Shown in pieces: positions 25,590 to 33,124 of a stretch of DNA of 64,000 nucleotides; position 1 is the first letter of the stretch, and every line of letters starts with the position of its first letter. The translations under genes and the position numbers were made by a program. Source of the stretch: HLUCCA09 sp039822045 (lineage in GTDB: Bacteria > Pseudomonadota > Alphaproteobacteria > Rhodobacterales > Rhodobacteraceae); NCBI GenBank assembly GCA_039822045.1, contig JBCBMY010000006.1:247707-311706 (forward strand), in the 5' to 3' direction. Below the pieces are notes generated by a model, which was not told where the DNA came from, searched no databases, and worked only from the letters and a program-made list of their open reading frames with translations.

Positions 25590-27770
25590 ATGACCACCGA
25601 TACCTCTCGCCGTGGATTTCTGAAGGGCACAGCGGCCGTTGGCGCGGTGCTGTTCATTGGGGCGCGGCCGGACGGAGCAATGGCCGCCTCCGGTGAGCCG
25701 ACTATGCTGACCCCGTTTGTGCGGATCGATGCGGACGGTGCGGTGACGGCCATCGTCAAGCATATCGAGTTTGGCCAAGGGCCGGCCACGGGCCTGACGA
25801 CCCTAATTGCCGAAGAGCTCGGCCTGCGGATGGACCAGATTTCTTACGACTTCGCGCCGTCGAACCCGCAAGTCTACAACAACCTGTTGTTCGGTCCGTT
25901 CCAGGGCACGGGCGGCTCGACCGCCATGGCCAACAGCTTCATGCAGTACCGCCAGGCTGGTGCGGCTGCGCGTGCGGTGTTGATCGAGGCTGCGGCCCAA
26001 GCCTGGGGCGTCGAGGCCTCCGAACTCGACATCGTCGACGGCCAGATCACAGGGGCCGGCAACGAAGCCCCACTGGGCGATTTCGTGGCCTCTGCCGCGA
26101 CGCTCGAGGTGCCGTCTGAGCCCACACTGAAGACGCCCGACCAGTGGCGTTTGATCGGCGACGCCAGCGTCCGCCGCAAGGATTCTGCGATCAAAGGCAA
26201 CGGCACGGCTGTCTTCGGGATGGACCTGCATCTGCCAAACCAGATGATCGCGATGATCAAGCGCCCCGACCAGCTTGGCGCGACGGTTCTGTCCTTCGAC
26301 GACAGCGGCGCGCAGGGCGTCAAAGGGTTCATTCGCGCGGCCACCTTGCCCAATCAGGCGGGCGTCGCGGTCTATGCCGAAAACACCTGGGCCGCGATCC
26401 AGGCGCGCGACGCGGTGACGGTCGAGTGGGACCTCTCGAACGCCGAAAGCCGGAGTTCGGATGAGATCAAGGCCGAGATCATGGCCGCGCTTGACGCGCC
26501 GGCGGAGTATAACGTCAACAAGACCGATGGCGCGGCGACGGAAGCCAAGTTGGCCGAGGCCGCGACGGTGGTGGAAGAGACGTTCTACTTCCCTCTCCTG
26601 GCCCACGCCCCGATGGAGCCGATGAACTGCACCATCGAGCAGACGGCCGACGGCAAGATCGTGCTTCACGACGGTGCGCAGATCCCAACCGGCCCGCACA
26701 TGGCCTTTGCCCAGATCTTCCAGCTTCCCATGGAACAGATCGAGATCAAGACGCTGCTCACCGGCGGCTCGTTCGGTCGGCGGGCGACGCCTGAGGCGGA
26801 TTATCAGGTCGAGGCGGCTCTGGCCTTCGTCATGACCGATCGCAGCCGCCCGATGAAGCTGGTCTGGACGCGGGAGGATGACATCCGTGGCGGCTACTAT
26901 CGTCCGGCCTTCGGGCATAAGGTCCGCGTGGGTCTCGATGGCGATGGCCAGATCATAGCATGGGATCATCGGATCGCCGGGCAACCCATCATGAAGGGGA
27001 CGCCATTTGAGCAAATGGTGGTTCAGGACGGCGTCGATCACAGCTCGGTCGAAGGGGCCTCGGATACGCCCTATCAGATCCCAGGTGCGCATTTCGGTCT
27101 GACGGACGTGAAGAAGGCGACGAACATCCTCTGGTGGCGCGCCGTTGGGCACACGCACACGGCCTATGTGATGGAAGTAATGATGGAAAAGGCGGCGAAG
27201 GCGGCTGGTATCGATCCGCTCGACTTTCGCCTAGCCTACCTCACCGGTGGCCCGGATCAGGAGCGCAAAGCAGGTGTTCTGCGGCTTGCCGCCGAGAAAG
27301 CGGGCTGGGGCAATGCGCCCGCGGGCCGCGCGCAGGGGCTCGCTGTGCACAAGTCGTTCGGCTCCTATGTGGCTGAGGTCGTGGAGGTCTCAGGGACACC
27401 GGAGGACGGGGTCAGGGTCGAAAAGGTGACCTGCGCCGTTGATTGCGGCGTTCCCGTGAACCCCGATGTAATCAAGGCCCAGATGGAAGGTGGTGCTGGA
27501 TACGGCATCGGCCACGCCATGCGGGACCACATCACGCTCACGGACGGGGCGCCCGACCAGTACAACTTCCCGGATTACGAACCGCTCAGGATCACGGATA
27601 TCGGAGCGATCGACGTCCATATCGTCCAGTCGATGGAGCCCCCCACCGGCGTCGGCGAACCAGCGACGCCCCCGTCTGCGCCAGCTTTGGCCAACGCCAT
27701 TGCCGCGGCAAGTGGAACCGCCCAAGTGGCGTCCCTTCCGATGGACGATGCGGGCGTGCGCTTCGTCTGA
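25590..27770 (+). CDS. Molybdopterin-binding large subunit of a periplasmic molybdenum hydroxylase (IorB-like)
   Basis: A 726-residue protein starting with a twin-arginine signal (TSRRGFLKGTAAVGAVLF), so the folded two-subunit enzyme is exported by Tat. Mo-cofactor motifs include FGPFQGTGGSTAMANSF, GGSFGRRATPEADYQVEAA (~395-413) and the catalytic glutamate region PPTGVGEPATPPSAPALANA near the C-terminus. The layout resembles isoquinoline oxidoreductase beta and membrane-bound aldehyde dehydrogenases. The substrate (N-heterocycle or aldehyde) cannot be decided. Start ATG 25590 is used; the long upstream extension is only the iorA-like gene read out of frame. Confidence 0.9.
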   Translation: MTTDTSRRGFLKGTAAVGAVLFIGARPDGAMAASGEPTMLTPFVRIDADGAVTAIVKHIEFGQGPATGLTTLIAEELGLRMDQISYDFAPSNPQVYNNLLFGPFQGTGGSTAMANSFMQYRQAGAAARAVLIEAAAQAWGVEASELDIVDGQITGAGNEAPLGDFVASAATLEVPSEPTLKTPDQWRLIGDASVRRKDSAIKGNGTAVFGMDLHLPNQMIAMIKRPDQLGATVLSFDDSGAQGVKGFIRAATLPNQAGVAVYAENTWAAIQARDAVTVEWDLSNAESRSSDEIKAEIMAALDAPAEYNVNKTDGAATEAKLAEAATVVEETFYFPLLAHAPMEPMNCTIEQTADGKIVLHDGAQIPTGPHMAFAQIFQLPMEQIEIKTLLTGGSFGRRATPEADYQVEAALAFVMTDRSRPMKLVWTREDDIRGGYYRPAFGHKVRVGLDGDGQIIAWDHRIAGQPIMKGTPFEQMVVQDGVDHSSVEGASDTPYQIPGAHFGLTDVKKATNILWWRAVGHTHTAYVMEVMMEKAAKAAGIDPLDFRLAYLTGGPDQERKAGVLRLAAEKAGWGNAPAGRAQGLAVHKSFGSYVAEVVEVSGTPEDGVRVEKVTCAVDCGVPVNPDVIKAQMEGGAGYGIGHAMRDHITLTDGAPDQYNFPDYEPLRITDIGAIDVHIVQSMEPPTGVGEPATPPSAPALANAIAAASGTAQVASLPMDDAGVRFV

Positions 27771-27779
27771 TTTAATGGC

Positions 27780-27808
27780 TCCGGCGGGCCCTACTCGGGT
27801 CCGCCGGA
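27780..27808 (+). terminator. Hairpin after the molybdenum hydroxylase operon
   Basis: A 12-bp stem (TCCGGCGGGCCC at 27780-27791 with 27797-27808, one G-T pair) closes a TACTC loop just after the stop codon. There is no T-run on the plus strand, so it may be a Rho-dependent or stabilising structure. Confidence 0.6.
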
Positions 27809-27894
27809 CAAACGACGAACGGGACCGAAGAGAGGTCTTGTGAACTGCCTCCATCGAGTTGTTCGATTGAGGTTTTTATGCATGACCGGGTTTT

Positions 27895-28042
27895 GGACGA
27901 GCGCGATGCTGCGCTCGGCGAGGAGTTCGACGACGACCTGGGACGACGTGAGATAACGCGGGTACCACCGCACTGCGAGACGGATGACATCCCGAGTCAA
28001 GCGCTGGCGCTTGAACGAGGATTTGCGCGGTGCGCCGAACAT
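27895..28042 (-). pseudogene. N-terminal fragment of an IS6-family transposase
   Basis: The minus strand reads MFGAPRKSSFKRQRLTRDVI, then RLAVRWYPRYLTSSQVVVEL and LAERSI, the N-terminal recognition region of IS6/IS240-type transposases (usual form DVIRLAVRWYLRY-LS-RDVEELLAERG). Similarity stops after about 48 residues, and the frame runs on into unrelated sequence. It is a truncated relic and differs from the IS6 relic at 15.1-15.5 kb. The rest of 27809-28273 shows no gene. Confidence 0.7.
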
Positions 28043-28273
28043 GAGAAGCGAAGACTCAACCAGGAACACCGCCTAACGAAACGGATCCAGTGACATGGCC
28101 GATGTCGTGCTCTCCAGTATCGAAGTCCAAAATGGCGAAGTTCATGTTATCGATTGGGTGCTGTTGCCGGGCGTCCGTTCGGAGTGCCGCTGATTGAAAG
28201 CAAAAAAGGTGTGTTCGCGGATGGCTCGATGGTCCGGGCATGCGGTCAGCCAACGGGCTAGGCCCTCCCAACC

Positions 28274-28990
28274 TTACGGAGATGCGCTGCCCTGGCCCCA
28301 GAAAGGTTGCGGCATTTCTTCCAATGCGCCCTTCCGATACCCGAACTCGGGCATCAAGTCGGCCATGTTGAAGATGGGCGAGCCATCCTCGTTCCGCCTG
28401 ATTTCCCCCTCGATCAACAACATCGCATAGCCGTGCACCATGCTCCACAGCATCCATTCGGTCCGCCACGGCCCGCCCGGTGAATCTGCTTTGTCCCATT
28501 CCAGACCATGGGCAACGTTGCGCAGTACGTCATAACTGCCCCACGCCGCGCGCCGCAGGTCGGGGTTGTCGCGGTCTCGGAGCGATTTGGAAAACATCAG
28601 CTTGAACAGTTGCGGATGGTTAAGGGCGAAACGGACATATCCGTTGCCGGCCGCTTGCAAACGGGCTTGTCCGGGGGGCTGATCCTCGACGCCGCGGCGC
28701 ATTTCGGCCGCATGCATCTCGAAACCACGCGTTGCGACCGCCGTGAGCAGCCCCTTTAACCCGTCAAAGTGGTTCTTCGGGGCTGTATGGCTGACGCCAA
28801 CGCGCGCGGCGATCGACCTGAGTGACAGCGCTTCAAGCCCCTTTTCCTCAAGCTCCGCCAATCCGGCTTCGATCAGTGCAGGTTTCAGATCGCCGTGATG
28901 ATATTTTTTATCGTACTTCTTCAGCGCTATACCCTCGTTATATTTCCAGTGTAAATTTCTTTTCTGGACTTTGCAAGCTGCCGCGCTCAA
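28274..28990 (-). CDS. TetR/AcrR-family transcriptional regulator
   Basis: The HTH is KYHHGDLKPALIEAGLAELE ... LSLRSIAARVGVSHTAPKNH, then a C-terminal domain like TetR_C_13/WHG (VRFALNHPQLFKLMFSK, WSMVHGYAMLLIEGEI). The start is unclear. TTG 28990 gives 238 residues but has no Shine-Dalgarno. GAGGG followed after 7 nt by an in-frame CTG at 28924 gives 216 residues and the usual family N-terminus. It is divergent from the membrane gene pair, with a long inverted repeat in between. Confidence 0.85.
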   Translation of the reverse strand: MSAAACKVQKRNLHWKYNEGIALKKYDKKYHHGDLKPALIEAGLAELEEKGLEALSLRSIAARVGVSHTAPKNHFDGLKGLLTAVATRGFEMHAAEMRRGVEDQPPGQARLQAAGNGYVRFALNHPQLFKLMFSKSLRDRDNPDLRRAAWGSYDVLRNVAHGLEWDKADSPGGPWRTEWMLWSMVHGYAMLLIEGEIRRNEDGSPIFNMADLMPEFGYRKGALEEMPQPFWGQGSASP

Positions 28991-29017
28991 TAAGTTACCG
29001 GTGGAAATTTACAGTGG
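28946..29017. promoter_or_regulatory. 14-bp inverted repeat in the TetR / ABA4-like divergent region
   Basis: CCAGTGTAAATTTC (28946-28959) is repeated in reverse as GAAATTTACAGTGG (29004-29017), with one mismatch and centres 58 bp apart. Each arm could be an operator copy facing its own gene. It overlaps the 5' end of the longer reading of the TetR gene, another reason to prefer its shorter form. Confidence 0.6.
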
Positions 29018-29026
29018 AGATATCGG

Positions 29027-29494
29027 ATGACCCCCGAAGCCTTGTTCTCTCACGTTGGTATGGCCGCGATGGCAGGGTGGGCCCTGCTCATCCTCGGCCC
29101 AAGACGGTTCAGCTGGTTCAATGCGATCCCGCTCTGGATCATTCCCGTCGGGCTGTCGGCGGTCTATGCCGCACTGATCTTCAGCCGGTTCTCTGGCATG
29201 GGGGGCGGCTTCGACAGCCTCGAAAGCGTCGCCACGCTCATGTCCGACAAATGGGCGTTGTTGGCCGGGTGGGTCCACTATCTGGCATTCGATCTGTTCG
29301 TCGGCGCGATCATGGCGGCCCGCATGGATCGGGCCGGCGTCGGGCGCCTTGTCCAAGCCCCGATCCTCGGTGCAACTTTCATGCTTGGCCCGTTGGGTTT
29401 CCTGGTCGCGGGCCTGACGGAACTCGGTCTCAGGGCGCACCGTCTGCCCGCGCAAACCATCTCCCTGAAAGGAATGCCCGATGTCTACGCGTGA
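29027..29494 (+). CDS. ABA4-like (DUF4281) membrane protein
   Basis: A 155-residue protein with four hydrophobic segments (MAAMAGWALLILGP; IPLWIIPVGLSAVYAALIFS; WVHYLAFDLFVGAIMAARMD; PILGATFMLGPLGFLVAGL). The motif HYLAFDLFVGAIMA and the PLGFL end are typical of the ABA4-like family, named after a plant protein needed for neoxanthin formation. The bacterial function is not established. GGAG precedes the start. It overlaps the next gene by 14 nt. Confidence 0.8.
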   Translation: MTPEALFSHVGMAAMAGWALLILGPRRFSWFNAIPLWIIPVGLSAVYAALIFSRFSGMGGGFDSLESVATLMSDKWALLAGWVHYLAFDLFVGAIMAARMDRAGVGRLVQAPILGATFMLGPLGFLVAGLTELGLRAHRLPAQTISLKGMPDVYA

Positions 29495-30299
29495 CGCCGC
29501 CCTACCCACCGTCCGGGAGGACGCCCCGTCGCAGTTCGTCACGCTCACCGTCGTTGCCCTCGTGCTTTTGGCCCTGTCGACACTTTGGGGCTTCGTTGAC
29601 GACCGGACCATCGAAGGCGTGGCCGTGTGGATGAAACCATTCAAGTTCGCGCTCAGCTTCGCGGTGTTTTTTGCCACGATTGCTCTGATCGAGCGCCGTT
29701 TGTCCGACCCGGTCCGAAACGGCTGGACGCTGCGCATCTTGGGTTGGGCGATGGCGGCCGCGTTTCTGTCGGAAATGGCCTACATGATGTATCAGGCCGG
29801 GCGCGCTGAAGCCTCGCACTTCAATATGTCCACCCCCTTTAACGAGTTTATGTACACGGTTGTCATGGCCGCCGGTGCCGTTGTTTTGGTGGCGGCGACT
29901 GCGTTGATCGGATGGGTCGCGCGGCGCGATGCCAACGCCAATTTAAGCCCGGCGCTGCGCGAAGCGATCTGGCTGGGCTTCCTTCTTACGTTCATCCTGA
30001 CGATGATCGTCGCAGGCTACATGAGCGCCGGTGGCACACGCTTGGTCGGCGTTCATCCCGAAGGCGCGGCAACCCTGCCGTTTGTTGGCTGGTCCGGCGT
30101 GACCGGCGATTTGCGACCGGCGCACTTTGCTTCGCTCCATGCAATGCAGGTTCTGCCGCTTCTGGCGATGTGGCTCGACCGCGGAGGACGCACTGGGTCG
30201 GTCCTCACCATCCGGTTTGCCGCGCTTGGCTATGCCGCCCTTACGCTCGCAGTCTTTGTGCAAGCCCTGTTGGGCCTGCCGCTGATCCCCCTCGGCTAA
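29481..30299 (+). CDS. Multi-pass membrane protein of unknown function
   Basis: A 272-residue protein with about seven hydrophobic helices (for example FVTLTVVALVLLALSTLWGF, FKFALSFAVFFATIALIERR, YTVVMAAGAVVLVAATALIG, FLLTFILTMIVAGYMSAGGT) and a conserved-looking block HFASLHAMQVLPLLAMWLDR with histidines. The build recalls small heme- or pigment-associated membrane proteins, but no family could be named with confidence. Translation is coupled to the ABA4-like gene, and both sit under the divergent TetR, so they probably work together. Confidence 0.75.
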   Translation: MSTRDAALPTVREDAPSQFVTLTVVALVLLALSTLWGFVDDRTIEGVAVWMKPFKFALSFAVFFATIALIERRLSDPVRNGWTLRILGWAMAAAFLSEMAYMMYQAGRAEASHFNMSTPFNEFMYTVVMAAGAVVLVAATALIGWVARRDANANLSPALREAIWLGFLLTFILTMIVAGYMSAGGTRLVGVHPEGAATLPFVGWSGVTGDLRPAHFASLHAMQVLPLLAMWLDRGGRTGSVLTIRFAALGYAALTLAVFVQALLGLPLIPLG

Positions 30300-30313
30300 C
30301 CGAAATCAGGCGT

Positions 30314-30350
30314 GCCGCGCCGAAAACGGCGTGGCCGCAAGCCCCTTTTT
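30314..30350 (+). terminator. Probable terminator after the membrane-protein pair
   Basis: A 9-bp stem (30314-30322 with 30327-30335, one G-T pair) closes an AAAA loop 14 nt after the stop. A run of five T follows at 30346-30350, about 11 nt beyond the stem, so it is an imperfect intrinsic terminator. Confidence 0.55.
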
Positions 30351-30360
30351 GCCTCTTTGA

Positions 30361-30717
30361 TCGAATGGACATTCCAAGACGATCCGCTTCCTCCCGCTCG
30401 TACTTGGCACAAGCCTTGCGCCCCCCGCGCTTGCCCTCGCCGAAACGACACCGGGCGATGTGCCTGGCACCTGGCAAACCGGGGTCGTCAATCTGCGCGG
30501 GGTCCGTACACACCTTTCGGAGTTCTACAGTTACACTGGCCTAGCATCCCGTGATCCCGAGTTGGTGATCCTGCTTCAGCGGGTGACTATTGCTTCGGGA
30601 TCCGATCGGCGCGTTGTCCTTGAGACAAATCCTCTATTCCACCCGCATTTCGACGGTATCCGACATATCGATCGCAAGCGGCGGAATACTCTCATCGAAG
30701 CGACCACGCGGCAATGA
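30361..30717 (+). pseudogene. Possible remnant of a gene for a small exported protein
   Basis: The frame is open from 30361 (after a TGA) to the stop at 30717. It encodes a signal-peptide-like stretch, KTIRFLPLVLGTSLAPPALA, followed by LAETTPGDVPGTWQTG and a polar tail. No start codon precedes the signal-like part; the codon where Met is expected is TCC. The first in-frame ATG (30460) lies after the signal. The tail matches no family I recognise. It is either a decayed gene or chance; the rest of 30351-30990 shows nothing else. Confidence 0.3.
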
Positions 30718-30990
30718 GCCGGCCGCTTGGAGATCACCAGAGCTTTCGATCCTTGCGAACGGTAAGAGTGACACTGAGCGGGATTGAGACAGCCGAACCA
30801 TCAAGAGCGGCCACGACCATAACAAGCAACCCTGCATAAGGAGTGAGATCGCAGTTATAGACCTGCCGTTCGACGCCGCAGCGTGACCGCCCGTGCCACC
30901 CGGCCATACACGAGCGCTCATCGGATCAGTGCAACAGTTCCACAGAGGCTTTGGCTTTTGTGGAATTCGCGAGCCCGATATCCTGCTTGC

Positions 30991-32625
30991 ATGTTGGATA
31001 CCCTGACAACCCGGGAAGTGGAGGTTGCGAAGGCCTATGCGGGCGGCGGCAGCTATAAGGCCGTCGCGCGGGATTTAGGGGTGTCGCCGTCGACCATCCG
31101 CGCGCACTTAGCAACGATCTATCGAAAGCTCGACGTCAGAACGAAAGTGGCGCTTGCCGAGGCACTACGGGGGTTAGAGCCGGATCGCGCGCACCCCATG
31201 GCCGAGCAAGATGCTTCTGTTTCCATAGCCGCGGTGCAGGCTGCGATGGACAGCGCCGCGCAGCGCCAGATCGCCCTGCTCGAGCGCCGATTTGCAGAAC
31301 GCGAAGCGCACATGGCGGCACTATTGGACCGCAAGGACGCGCAATTTGCGGCCGCTCTTTCGACGATTCAATCTGAAATGGTTGAGCTGCGCTCACGACT
31401 TTCAGACCCGCAAAAAGCGGTATCTGCACGAGCCAAAACGCAGGCGAACGTGCAACAGCAGCTCAATCGAGAGGCAAACGTGCTGGGCAGCGACCGCATC
31501 GCGGAAGCAACAGCGGCAATGGCAGAGGATTTTGCAAAGGCCGACGCCCTTTTTCAGGAGATTGAGGCGCAAAACGCGCTCGCCGTCGACGCAGTAGCGC
31601 GCGCCGCCTTCATGCGCGGCGAGATCGCCGCAGACGAGGTCAGATGGCAGGACGCGGCATCACATTTCGACCGCGCCGCACGTCTGAACCCAACTTATGA
31701 GACGCTTTTGCAGGCGGGCAAATATGCATGGCTCGTGGGTGACAAGCAGGTCGCCCTCGTGCATGACGAGGCGCTCTTGGAGGTTGCCCTACGTGAGTAT
31801 GGCACCAAGGGCTTTGAAACCGCTCGGGCGAAGGCGAGTCTGGCCACAACCTATGCCGAATTCGACCGCACTGTCGAAGCTGAAGGCCTTTTGCGCGATT
31901 CACTTGAGATCACCAGCCGGACGCGGGGACGATCCAGCGAGGACTTTGCCATCCATGCAACGAACCTTGCGGTTTTGCTTTCCGATATCGGTAGAGTTGA
32001 AGAGGCTCTGCCGCTCTACGAGGCCGTCGCGACGATCCGGCGGGACCTGTTTGGCGCCGAAGACGTGAAGTACGGACAGGCGCTATGCAATCTGGGGCAA
32101 GCCTATGCGGATACCCAGCAGGTTGATTTGGCAGACGCATCCATGCGCGAAGGTCTTGAGATCTGTCGGAACAAACAAGGCGCAATGCATCCTGATACCG
32201 GCATGCGGCTGGCTGTCTACGGGCGGTTTCTGCGCGCGTCGGGGCGGCATGAAGAAGCCGAACCGGTGACACGGGAGGCACTCGCCATCCTGAGCGAAAC
32301 CTTGGGCGTCTGGCATCCGCGTTATCTCAACGGTCTCAACCAACTGGCCAATATCCTTGGTGCGCTCGGCCGGACTGAGGAGGCAGGGCCGCTGTATGCC
32401 GAAGCGCTAGAAGGATTTCGGAAGAGCCGCGGAGAGGGGCATGCTGATACGCTCAATTGTGCGGCGAGCCTTGCCATCCATCTGACGAAGACCGGACGCC
32501 GTGCCGAGGGCATTGTGCAATTGCGCAGCGAGGTTGATGGCATTTTGCAAGCTCTTGGTCCCGATCATCCAATGAGCCGACACTATGCTCGGCGGCTGGA
32601 CGAGCTGGACGCCGCGCAAGATTGA
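30991..32625 (+). CDS. LuxR-type HTH protein with coiled coil and TPR repeats
   Basis: A 544-residue protein. Residues 1-60 are a LuxR/GerE HTH (LTTREVEVAKAYAGGGSYKA ... VSPSTIRAHLATIYRKLDVR). Residues ~75-170 form a charged, Ala/Gln-rich probable coiled coil. Residues ~190-530 are kinesin-light-chain-type TPR units (for example ATNLAVLLSDIGRVEEALPL, NLGQAYADTQQVDLADASMR, GLNQLANILGALGRTEEAGP). The HTH is at the N-terminus, unlike most LuxR regulators. There is no receiver or autoinducer domain, so the TPR part is probably the sensor or protein-contact module. ATG 30991 starts right at the HTH. A role in controlling the convergent RTX unit is possible but unproven. Confidence 0.8.
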   Translation: MLDTLTTREVEVAKAYAGGGSYKAVARDLGVSPSTIRAHLATIYRKLDVRTKVALAEALRGLEPDRAHPMAEQDASVSIAAVQAAMDSAAQRQIALLERRFAEREAHMAALLDRKDAQFAAALSTIQSEMVELRSRLSDPQKAVSARAKTQANVQQQLNREANVLGSDRIAEATAAMAEDFAKADALFQEIEAQNALAVDAVARAAFMRGEIAADEVRWQDAASHFDRAARLNPTYETLLQAGKYAWLVGDKQVALVHDEALLEVALREYGTKGFETARAKASLATTYAEFDRTVEAEGLLRDSLEITSRTRGRSSEDFAIHATNLAVLLSDIGRVEEALPLYEAVATIRRDLFGAEDVKYGQALCNLGQAYADTQQVDLADASMREGLEICRNKQGAMHPDTGMRLAVYGRFLRASGRHEEAEPVTREALAILSETLGVWHPRYLNGLNQLANILGALGRTEEAGPLYAEALEGFRKSRGEGHADTLNCAASLAIHLTKTGRRAEGIVQLRSEVDGILQALGPDHPMSRHYARRLDELDAAQD

Positions 32626-32665
32626 ACCCTCCCACCGGGGTGGCCGGGTCTGACGACATGGTGAC

Positions 32666-32914
32666 CTACCCGAAGATGAAGTCTTCGACCGGCATAGCCT
32701 GGATCTCGACCGGATCGAGGTCGTGACCGTCGTTGGGATGCAGGATGGGCGCAGGCAACGCTGGTGCGGGCTCTATGGGTGCATCGTGAAATTCGGGAGC
32801 CATGTCAAAGTTGCCATGAAAGACGAAGACATCTTGCTGCGCGGGACCACTGGCCGGTTCATCTAGGATAATGAGCTTTGGATGGGAGGCCGCGCTGGCC
32901 TGAGCGTCCCGCGT
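32666..32914 (-). pseudogene. In-frame continuation of the small protein beyond an amber codon
   Basis: Directly after the TAG at 32915-32917 the same frame stays open for 82 codons to a second TAG at 32666-32668. It encodes an acidic, Pro-rich segment with KLIILDEPASG, DVFVFHGNFDMAPEFH and the end DPVEIQAMPVEDFIFG. The hydrophobic C-terminal end resembles those of type I secretion substrates. It has no own start or ribosome site except an internal ATG. Either a nonsense mutation split one 134-codon gene or the amber codon is sometimes read through. Confidence 0.45.
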
Positions 32915-33070
32915 CTAATCTTTCTGCATTGCCACCTCCGTGCGGCGGATCACGTAGGCATTGGCGCCGCTGTTGATCAGATACTGCATCACATAGGTGT
33001 CCTGGGTGGTGTTCTGGCTCAGAAGACCCGTCGTTGTGTCCGAGCCGAAATCCTGTTTGGGGCTGTACAT
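32915..33070 (-). CDS. Small protein (51 aa) downstream of the RTX gene
   Basis: ATG 33070 is preceded by a perfect AAGGAGG Shine-Dalgarno 5 nt upstream, so translation is very likely. The 51 residues (MYSPKQDFGSDTTTGLLSQN ... NAYVIRRTEVAMQKD) match no family I know and show no signal peptide. It lies 54 nt after the RTX stop, behind a hairpin, in the same direction. The reading frame continues past its TAG stop for 82 more codons. Confidence 0.65.
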   Translation of the reverse strand: MYSPKQDFGSDTTTGLLSQNTTQDTYVMQYLINSGANAYVIRRTEVAMQKD

Positions 33071-33089
33071 CAAAACCTCCTTAAGTGGA

Positions 33090-33115
33090 GCGCGGGCCGC
33101 CGGAGCCGCCCGCGC
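33090..33115 (-). terminator. Intercistronic hairpin between the RTX gene and the small protein
   Basis: GCGCGGGC (33090-33097) pairs with GCCCGCGC (33108-33115) around a 10-nt loop. It falls between the RTX stop and the Shine-Dalgarno of the small gene and has no T-run, so processing or attenuation is more likely than full termination. Confidence 0.5.
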
Positions 33116-33124
33116 GGGTCGGGA

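Noticed and set aside
25803..27158. Antisense open frame of 451 codons over the molybdenum hydroxylase large subunit
   Set aside because: It lacks any motif and overlaps catalytic regions of the real gene.
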